From the NCBI GenBank assembly GCA_905192935.1, contig CAJJMX010000028.1, positions 1 through 13,163 of the forward strand: a stretch of DNA of 13,163 nt. Reading direction: 5' to 3'. Positions 7,897-12,511 of the stretch are shown one piece after another (positions within the stretch are counted from its first letter, which is position 1; the number at the start of each line of letters is the position of its first letter). The translations under genes and the position numbers were made by a program. Under the pieces are notes generated by a model, which saw only the letters and a list, made by a program, of their open reading frames with translations, had not been told where the DNA came from and did no database searches. This DNA comes from an uncultured Mailhella sp. GTDB lineage: Bacteria > Desulfobacterota > Desulfovibrionia > Desulfovibrionales > Desulfovibrionaceae.

Positions 7897-8682
7897 TTAG
7901 ACGTTGGAGCGGCCGCCGTCGACGGGAATGACGGCGCCGTGAATGAAGCCGGCATCATCGCTGGCCAGAAAGGCCGTGACCTTTGCAATGTCTTCGGGAA
8001 CGCCGAGGCGTCCGGCGGGAATGACGCGCACGCGCTTTTCATAGCCGTCGGGATCGTTGTCCAGACTGTCCTGAATGAACGGAGTCACGACGGAGCCGGG
8101 GCAGATGACGTTGGCACGCACGCCCTGCCAGGCGTAAAGGGCGCTGATGCTGCGGATGTAGCCCACAAGAGCGTGTTTCGAGGATGTGTACACGGAGCCG
8201 CCGCCGGCGCTGCCCCGGGGGCCGCCCATGGCGGTGTTGCGCATGCCGCTTATGGAGGCCGTGGCAATGATGACGCCCTTGCCGCGCTCGATCATCTGCG
8301 GCATGACGAGATTGCACAGCACGAAGACGGAAATCACGTTGATCTGCATGAATTTCTGGAAGTCCTTTTCCGTCATTTCCAGGGAGCCTCGGCGCTGATC
8401 GAATATGCCGTGGGTGGTTACGAGAATGTCCACGCGGCCCCATTCCTTCATGACCATGTCGTAGAATGTTTTTATGGCGGCACTGTCCTGCATGTCGAAG
8501 GTCATGCCTATGGCCTTGCCGCCTGCGGCGCGTATTTTTTCAAGTTCGGCATCCAGTCTCTGCCGGTTTCTGCCGGTAATGGCGACAAGAGCGCCTTCCT
8601 TTGCCAGAGCTTCGGCCTGTGCCGCGCCTATGCCGGAGGTGGAGCCGGTGACTATGGCTACCTGTCCTTCAAGTCGTCCCAT
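7897..8682 (-). CDS. Short-chain dehydrogenase/reductase (SDR), classical type
   Basis: A 261-residue cytoplasmic NAD(P)-dependent oxidoreductase, probably interconverting a hydroxyl and a keto group on the operon's substrate. Visible elements are the nucleotide motif TGSTSGIG (12-19), basic TGRNR after the second strand (36-40, suggesting NADP(H)), adenine-binding D63, N115, catalytic S143, YTSSK (165-169), PGSVVTP (195-201) and the C-terminal PVDGG. Two departures are seen: the NNAG motif is replaced by VTTHG (88-92), and the Ser-to-Tyr distance is 22 rather than the usual 13 residues, owing to a glycine-rich insertion (about 148-162). The ribosome site AAAGGAG is 8 bases before ATG. Size and motifs match FabG-like SDRs, but the context argues for a catabolic role. 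Confidence 0.93.
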   Translation of the reverse strand: MGRLEGQVAIVTGSTSGIGAAQAEALAKEGALVAITGRNRQRLDAELEKIRAAGGKAIGMTFDMQDSAAIKTFYDMVMKEWGRVDILVTTHGIFDQRRGSLEMTEKDFQKFMQINVISVFVLCNLVMPQMIERGKGVIIATASISGMRNTAMGGPRGSAGGGSVYTSSKHALVGYIRSISALYAWQGVRANVICPGSVVTPFIQDSLDNDPDGYEKRVRVIPAGRLGVPEDIAKVTAFLASDDAGFIHGAVIPVDGGRSNV

Positions 8683-8714
8683 GAGTGTTTCTCCTTTGCA
8701 GCAGAGAGTGGAGG

Positions 8715-9554
8715 TTATGCTTCAAGCCCGAAGAGCCGGGCTCCATTCAGATACATGATCTTGTCCGCCACTTCTGGACGGAGACGGCCGACGTAGTTTT
8801 CCACGGCCTTTTTCAGAGGCATGGCCGGATAGGAGGAGCCGAAGACGATCTGATCCTGCAGCGTGTAGTTGGCCGCAAGTATGTAGTCCGCGCCGCCCGG
8901 AGCGAAGCTCATGGCCCAGGTGTCCGGCGAGAGAAAGACATTCGGGCAGTCCATGGCCACCTTGCAGATGGCCGTGACGTAGGGCCAGCCGCCGTGACAG
9001 AGCACGAGCTTGAGATCGCGGAAGCGGGAGGCGACATCATAGATGAGTTCGGGCGCGTAGTAGCGGGGATCGGAGACTCGACCGCCGAAGGAGAGCAGCA
9101 CCGGCACGTTCTTTTCCGCGCAGTACTCATACACGGGAAACAGGTCGGGATTGTTGACGAACCATTTGACCGGCGTGGTATAGAGCCCGGGCTCCATGAT
9201 CACGGCGCGGCAAGGTCCGTTCACGCAGTAGCGTTCCACATCAAGGCAGGCCGAGCGGGGATCAAGGGGGTCTATCCACGGCACGCCGAGAAAATGACCG
9301 GGAAATTCCTCCATGAGCGTGACGGCGTCGTCGTTGTTTCCGTCCTGAGGAAGACGTACGGGAGCAACGCCCCAGGTGACGCCCGCGTTGTCCATTTCCT
9401 CGACGAGCAGGGAGGTGTCCCTGCGCCTGGCAGCTTCGGACACCGGACCGAGATCGCGCACGGCATGGGACTTCTCCAGCGCAGGCATGTCGTACATGAA
9501 GGAATTGAGATAGGTCCTGTAGGGGGGACGAAGACGAAAATCTATGGCTCGCAT
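8715..9554 (-). CDS. Amidohydrolase-2-like TIM-barrel protein B, metal ligands missing
   Basis: A 279-residue paralogue of protein A with the same amidohydrolase-2 layout: IDFRLRPP (4-11), MEPGL (120-124), LFPVYEYCAEKNVPVLLSFGG (to 158), LVLCHGGWPY (183-192), NVFLSPD (205-211), AANYTLQDQIVFGSSYP (to 243) and YLNGARLFG (268-276). As in A, HxH is RxR (R7, R9), the strand-5 His is F156, and the FGSDYP Asp is S241. H187 in the HGGxP motif is kept. B ends at the barrel and lacks A's charged tail. It starts 9 bases after the flavoprotein stop, with an AGGA-type ribosome site, and precedes the SDR by 32 bases. Shared substitutions in both copies point to selection rather than decay. The fold assignment is firm; the reaction is unknown. 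It might pair with A. Confidence 0.86.
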   Translation of the reverse strand: MRAIDFRLRPPYRTYLNSFMYDMPALEKSHAVRDLGPVSEAARRRDTSLLVEEMDNAGVTWGVAPVRLPQDGNNDDAVTLMEEFPGHFLGVPWIDPLDPRSACLDVERYCVNGPCRAVIMEPGLYTTPVKWFVNNPDLFPVYEYCAEKNVPVLLSFGGRVSDPRYYAPELIYDVASRFRDLKLVLCHGGWPYVTAICKVAMDCPNVFLSPDTWAMSFAPGGADYILAANYTLQDQIVFGSSYPAMPLKKAVENYVGRLRPEVADKIMYLNGARLFGLEA

Positions 9555-9563
9555 GGCGGTTTC

Positions 9564-10193
9564 CTATCGGCAGAAGTTGGCCCGCACGCGCTTTTCATAC
9601 ACCGGAGCGGGAATGGTTCCTTTGGAGGCCTCGATGACCTTGAGTATCCAGGCCATGTTTCTGCCGAGCACCTTCATGGTCTGCACGCCTTCCGCATCCT
9701 GTTCCAGAAATTCTTCAGGCTTCCAGCCGAACACGATGTTCCAGTACTGGCTGTTGACGGTGAGAAGATTGGCGCAGTTGAGATAGTTGCCGAGCTGCTG
9801 GGCGGTATTGACGGCGCCTGCTCTGCGGCAGACGGCTATGGCCGTGGCAGGCTTGGGGCCCCAGCCTTCCAGATGTTCCGTGGCGTAGAGCAGTCTGTCG
9901 AGCGCCGCCTTGAACGGTCCGGGAATGCCCATGTAGTGCACGGGACAGCCGAGAATGAGTCCGTCGTAGTCGGGAAGCATGTCGATGATCTTGTTGACGA
10001 TGTCGTTATGGATGCAATGATGTCCATTTGTTCTGCACTTTCGGCAGTCGATACATCCTGCAATCGGTTTTACACCGACATGAACGATATCAAGTCCTAT
10101 ATTTTCCTTGCTGAGTTCTTCAGCAACAAGTTGAATGGCATGATACGTGACGCCTTTGGGATTCTGACTTCCGTTTAATGCAAGAACTTTCAT
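9564..10193 (-). CDS. NADPH-dependent FMN reductase-like protein with iron-sulfur-flavoprotein (Isf) cysteine motif
   Basis: A 209-residue flavodoxin-fold protein. The FMN phosphate loop is LNGSQNPKG (6-14), and the isoalloxazine-side motif is CPVHYMGIPGPFKAALDR (83-100). Between them C47, C50, C53 and C60 form CX2CX2CX6C, the compact motif that binds a 4Fe-4S cluster in archaeal Isf proteins. It probably moves electrons between a cluster, FMN and a partner, or reduces a substrate or flavin. GGAGG, 8 bases before ATG, supports the start. It is the first gene of the operon. The first 60 or so codons are AT-rich (about 39% GC over 10081-10200), while the rest is about 64% GC (9841-9960), an odd split within one gene. 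A plain FMN reductase without a cluster is the alternative. Confidence 0.87.
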   Translation of the reverse strand: MKVLALNGSQNPKGVTYHAIQLVAEELSKENIGLDIVHVGVKPIAGCIDCRKCRTNGHHCIHNDIVNKIIDMLPDYDGLILGCPVHYMGIPGPFKAALDRLLYATEHLEGWGPKPATAIAVCRRAGAVNTAQQLGNYLNCANLLTVNSQYWNIVFGWKPEEFLEQDAEGVQTMKVLGRNMAWILKVIEASKGTIPAPVYEKRVRANFCR

Positions 10194-10260
10194 GAGTAAT
10201 CCTCCATGAAAATATGTGTTGCAGTAAAAATGAGTTGAATATTTCTTTTGTTATATACAC

Positions 10261-10288
10261 ATTAGTCCATAGGCGGGATATTGCACAA
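10261..10288 (-). promoter_or_regulatory. Predicted activator-dependent promoter of the operon
   Basis: On the minus strand TTGTGC (10288-10283) and ACTAAT (10266-10261) are 16 bases apart, giving a start near 10254 and a leader of about 60 bases. The -35 matches consensus only at TTG, as expected when an activator is needed. The nearby TATATAAC (about 10257-10250) is an alternative -10 but has no fitting -35. This is a weak call taken alone, supported by the spacing to the LysR-type box. Confidence 0.45.
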
Positions 10289-10310
10289 ATACTTTTTTCC
10301 CCTAAGGGGT

Positions 10311-10325
10311 ATAGGTTTTTCCTAT
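10311..10325. promoter_or_regulatory. LysR-type regulator box (T-N11-A dyad)
   Basis: ATAGG-TTTTT-CCTAT is a perfect 5-bp dyad that contains the LysR-family pattern T-N11-A (10312-10324). Its centre, 10318, is about 64 bases upstream of the predicted operon start, the usual place for the recognition site of LysR activators. A further ATAGG half-site occurs at 10270-10274, just upstream of the predicted -10, where an activation site could lie. The regulator encoded at 10501-11412 is the obvious candidate to bind here; that link is inference. Confidence 0.6.
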
Positions 10326-10438
10326 GCCTCGGAGATCGGAGTCAGGTATGGGAAGAGAAAAACGGCAGTCGGGGAGAAGCCGGGGAGAATGCGGGAACGC
10401 CGATCCTGGCGGAGCGGAACCGAAGGCGTGCGCAAAGA

Positions 10439-10459
10439 CGTGCGGACGAGTCCCGCACG
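10439..10459 (-). terminator. Possible weak terminator of lysR
   Basis: A 7-bp stem (CGTGCGG/CCGCACG; 10439-10445 with 10453-10459) has a 7-base loop and is followed on the minus strand by TCTTTG. It lies about 40 bases after the lysR stop. The T-run is short, so read-through into the operon remains possible. Confidence 0.4.
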
Positions 10460-10500
10460 GCGCAAAAGAAAGGCGCGTCCTGAGAAGGGAAGAGGAGGGG

Positions 10501-11412
10501 CTATGCCACGGGTCTGGGAACGTTTGCCGAGTCGCAGAGCAGATCGATGATCTTGCTGCACTGGGGAGTGAGGTAGCTGTCCTTGCCCCAGATGATGGCC
10601 GGTCTGAAGATGAGCTTGGGAAGATCGACGCGGCGCACGGCAAGCTTGCGGGCCCTTCCGGGCAGTTCGGTATGGTGGAGAATGGCTACGGCGGGCAACT
10701 CTTCCAGAGTGTCCAGCATCCAGTACGGGGCGGGCGTGTCCAGAATGATGCGCGGTCTGAGATTGGCTTCCTGCATGGCAATGATGAACGGCCGGAACGT
10801 GCCGCTGTTGGACCATCGCCGGGAAAGCATGAGGGGGAAGGAGGCAAGCGTGCCGAGGGATACGGGGTCTTCTTCCGGAGCTTCGAGCAGCGGCGACCAT
10901 ACGGCCACGAAATACTGCTCGGCCAGAGGTACGGACACATAGTTGCCGTACATGAGGGGCAGGTGAAGAACGGCCAGGTCCAGACCGTGGCTCTGCACCT
11001 TGTTTTCCAGTGACATGTTGTCCGTCACCAGCAGGCGCATGCGTATGCCCGGATATTCCTGTTCCATGCGGGGCAGGATGGCCCGTATGAAGGACAGACA
11101 GAACCCGCTGCATCCCACGCGCACCTCGCCGAAGATGTCGGCGTTGCGTGCAAAGGGATTGCGGATGTTCTGCGCCAGATCGTCCACCTGCGTCAGGATG
11201 CGCTGGGCTTCGAGATAGAAGGCCTGTCCCCGCTCGGTCACCTGCCACTTGCCGCCTTCCCGATGGATGAGCGTCAGGCCGAGCTCGTCCTCCAGCTCCT
11301 TGAGCGACTGGCTCAGCGTGGGCTGGCTGATGTGCAGAATTCTGGCGGCTCGGCTGATCTGGCCTTGCTCCACAATGGTGCAGAAATACAGGAGACGGCG
11401 GAAATCCAGCAT
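10501..11412 (-). CDS. LysR-family transcriptional regulator
   Basis: A 303-residue DNA-binding regulator. Residues 1-60 form the winged helix-turn-helix typical of the family (MLDFRRLLYFCTIVEQGQ, then SRAARILHISQPTLSQSLKELEDELG), followed by the linker helix and a periplasmic-binding-protein-like effector domain (about 92-290, from GEVRVGCSGF). Length and start position fit the family exactly, so the ATG at 11412 is preferred although the bases before it are pyrimidine-rich and lack a clear Shine-Dalgarno. It lies directly upstream of, and in the same direction as, the TRAP/amidohydrolase operon, which carries a LysR-type box, so it probably activates that operon in response to its substrate or a metabolite. 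It is preceded by a near-consensus promoter and a leader of about 185 bases. Confidence 0.94.
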   Translation of the reverse strand: MLDFRRLLYFCTIVEQGQISRAARILHISQPTLSQSLKELEDELGLTLIHREGGKWQVTERGQAFYLEAQRILTQVDDLAQNIRNPFARNADIFGEVRVGCSGFCLSFIRAILPRMEQEYPGIRMRLLVTDNMSLENKVQSHGLDLAVLHLPLMYGNYVSVPLAEQYFVAVWSPLLEAPEEDPVSLGTLASFPLMLSRRWSNSGTFRPFIIAMQEANLRPRIILDTPAPYWMLDTLEELPAVAILHHTELPGRARKLAVRRVDLPKLIFRPAIIWGKDSYLTPQCSKIIDLLCDSANVPRPVA

Positions 11413-11604
11413 GGCGGAAGAAGGTAGAAGAAAAGGTGGATATCATCCAGAATACGAAAGGACGGCTTGAGAGGTCAAGGGCACGACTTCGGAACGAAAG
11501 CGAGGAAGACAGGACAGAAACGCCGCGCTCATGCCGGGAAGGCGCGCGGCGGTCATGCAGAACAAGGTCCCGGCGGCACACGATCGAAACAGTATTTTTT
11601 TATA
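11413..11604 (-). promoter_or_regulatory. Long 5' leader of lysR with a stable hairpin
   Basis: Between the lysR promoter and its ATG lie about 185 transcribed bases. They include a perfect 8-bp GC stem (CGCCGCGC/GCGCGGCG; 11521-11528 with 11544-11551) with a 15-base loop that can itself pair weakly. The last 90 bases are pyrimidine-rich on the minus strand and offer no good ribosome site. No leader peptide with a ribosome site was recognised. Regulation at the RNA level is possible but unproven. Confidence 0.4.
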
Positions 11605-11633
11605 ATTATAGTGAACGATACATAAATAGACAA
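11605..11633 (-). promoter_or_regulatory. Near-consensus sigma70 promoter for lysR
   Basis: On the minus strand TTGTCT (11633-11628) is followed after exactly 17 bases by a perfect TATAAT (11610-11605). Directly upstream is an A-rich run (AAAAAAATATTG) that resembles an UP element. Transcription should begin near 11598. This is the strongest promoter in the window. Confidence 0.8.
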
Positions 11634-11645
11634 TATTTTTTTATT

Positions 11646-11676
11646 AATCAATATGAAAATATGTAACATATTGATT
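11646..11676. repeat. Nested inverted repeats upstream of the lysR promoter
   Basis: AATCAATATG (11646-11655) and its exact complement CATATTGATT (11667-11676) flank 11 bases. Overlapping the right arm is a second perfect palindrome, AATATGT-A-ACATATT (11658-11672). A further CAATAT half-site at 11631-11636 touches the -35 element, 18 bases from the next copy at 11649. Followed by T7 on the plus strand, the long repeat looks like a plus-strand terminator, but no plus-strand gene leads into it. A regulator operator, or the 3' end of the tetR transcript, is more likely. Confidence 0.5.
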
Positions 11677-11702
11677 TTTTTATTTAAAATAATAATTTTT
11701 AG

Positions 11703-12347
11703 TCAGAGCTTCAGATGCCTGCGCCACTTGGGGAGCATGCGCACGGCATAGGAGGCGGTTTCCTTCAGCGCCTTTTCGTTCAGGTAGTCGCGGGCCTGGA
11801 GGGACATGCCTTCAAGAAAGGTGTTGAACGCCGAGGCGAGTGCTTCCGCGCTGGTGTCCTCGGGAAGCTGTCCTTCTCTGACGGCCTGCCGTATTTTTTC
11901 GGCAAACATGTCCCTGGTGGCCACGCGCATCCTGTGCAGGGTGTCGATGACATCCTTTTCTTCGTCGGAGATGTTGACGGCTGCAAGCACCACCATGCAG
12001 CCGCAGGGCGTGTCGGAGGACAGCAGAATGGAGGCTGCTTCGGTAAAGAAGTTGTGCACGGCCAGATAGAAGTTCTTCTCTTCCATGAACCGGCGCGAGG
12101 GTGCGGTCCAGTAGCGTTTCTCATAGAAGGTCACGGCTTCCAGAAACAGCCGGGACTTGTTGCCGAAGGCCGCGTACAGGCTGGGCGCGTTGATGCCCAT
12201 GGCGGCGCACAGTTCGGAAATGGATGCAGGTTCATAGCCGCGCTGCCAGAACACTTCCAGGGCCCTGAGGAGCGCCGCGTCTCTGTCGAAGCTGCGGGGA
12301 CGGCCTTTGCCGCGTGTCGTCGTGGTGGTGCTGATCGCTGCCGCCAT
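11703..12347 (-). CDS. TetR/AcrR-family transcriptional regulator
   Basis: A 214-residue DNA-binding repressor-type protein. The N-terminal helix-turn-helix spans about residues 16-62 (GRPRSFDRDAALLRALEVFW, then ASISELCAAMGINAPSLYAAFGNKSRLF). The ligand domain carries the CGCMVVLAAVN pattern and the later GQLPEDTSAEALASAFNTFLEGMSLQARD seen in one TetR subgroup. The frame is open upstream to 12473, but the ATG at 12347 has GAGG 7 bases before it and gives normal length; the intermediate ATG at 12359 has no good site. It is divergent from menA, and its promoter is overlapped by a dyad, which suggests autorepression. Whether it controls menA or something distant cannot be told. Its ligand is unknown. 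Confidence 0.92.
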   Translation of the reverse strand: MAAAISTTTTTRGKGRPRSFDRDAALLRALEVFWQRGYEPASISELCAAMGINAPSLYAAFGNKSRLFLEAVTFYEKRYWTAPSRRFMEEKNFYLAVHNFFTEAASILLSSDTPCGCMVVLAAVNISDEEKDVIDTLHRMRVATRDMFAEKIRQAVREGQLPEDTSAEALASAFNTFLEGMSLQARDYLNEKALKETASYAVRMLPKWRRHLKL

Positions 12348-12402
12348 GGAAAGCCTCATAAGGGGTGTGTCCGCGCCGGGGAGGACGGAACGTTGCCGGG
12401 AG

Positions 12403-12424
12403 CCTCCGCGGGAGGTTTTCTTTT
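12403..12424 (+). terminator. Terminator-like hairpin upstream of menA
   Basis: CCTCC-GCG-GGAGG (12403-12415) is followed on the plus strand by TTTTCTTTT. The stem can be extended by one G-U and one A-U pair. It has the form of an intrinsic terminator but lies about 90 bases before menA with no plus-strand gene upstream, and inside the tetR leader. It may end antisense transcripts or act in a menA leader. The stem is short, so confidence is low. Confidence 0.4.
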
Positions 12425-12444
12425 CTTTGCCTGTAAGATGGGGT

Positions 12445-12473
12445 ATTCTGCCTTCGCCCTCATGGGGCGTCAA
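12445..12473 (-). promoter_or_regulatory. tetR promoter with overlapping dyad operator
   Basis: On the minus strand TTGACG (12473-12468) and CAGAAT (12450-12445) are 17 bases apart (5/6 and 4/6 matches). Within this lies the perfect dyad CGCCC-TCATG-GGGCG (12455-12469), covering part of the -35 and most of the spacer. A repressor bound there would block the polymerase, so it is a good candidate site for autorepression by the TetR protein. The operator role is inferred from position. Confidence 0.55.
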
Positions 12474-12511
12474 GACGATACATCATGCGGCATGGCCGCG
12501 GGAGCTGTGAT

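Larger units (their letters stand above)
10194..10500 (-). promoter_or_regulatory. lysR-operon intergenic region (control region of the seven-gene operon)
   Basis: These 307 bases carry no convincing gene. The half near the operon (10194-10330) is AT-rich and holds the predicted activator-type promoter, a CCCC-TAA-GGGG dyad (10299-10309) and the LysR-type box. The half near lysR (10330-10500) is GC-rich, strongly purine-biased on the plus strand, and contains one terminator-like stem. Short open frames crossing it have neither ribosome sites nor recognisable products. Confidence 0.6.

Noticed and set aside
6766..8796. A 676-codon plus-strand open frame, and similar ones at 169-1188, 2268-3137 and 8685-10178
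   Set aside because: All lie opposite confidently identified genes and show no recognisable domain. High GC content lowers stop-codon frequency on the opposite strand.
10214..10483. Small plus-strand open frame in the lysR-operon gap
   Set aside because: It runs through the predicted promoter and LysR box in the opposite direction, has no ribosome site and an Arg-rich tail typical of non-coding GC-rich DNA.
10322..11581. A 419-codon minus-strand open frame overlapping lysR in another frame
   Set aside because: The product is a low-complexity Arg/Ser/His/Pro sequence without homology signals, whereas the lysR frame is a full-length family member.
12348..12473. Extended TetR start at 12473
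   Set aside because: That ATG falls on the predicted -35 element of the tetR promoter, and the added 42 residues are unlike the family; the ATG at 12347 has a GAGG site.
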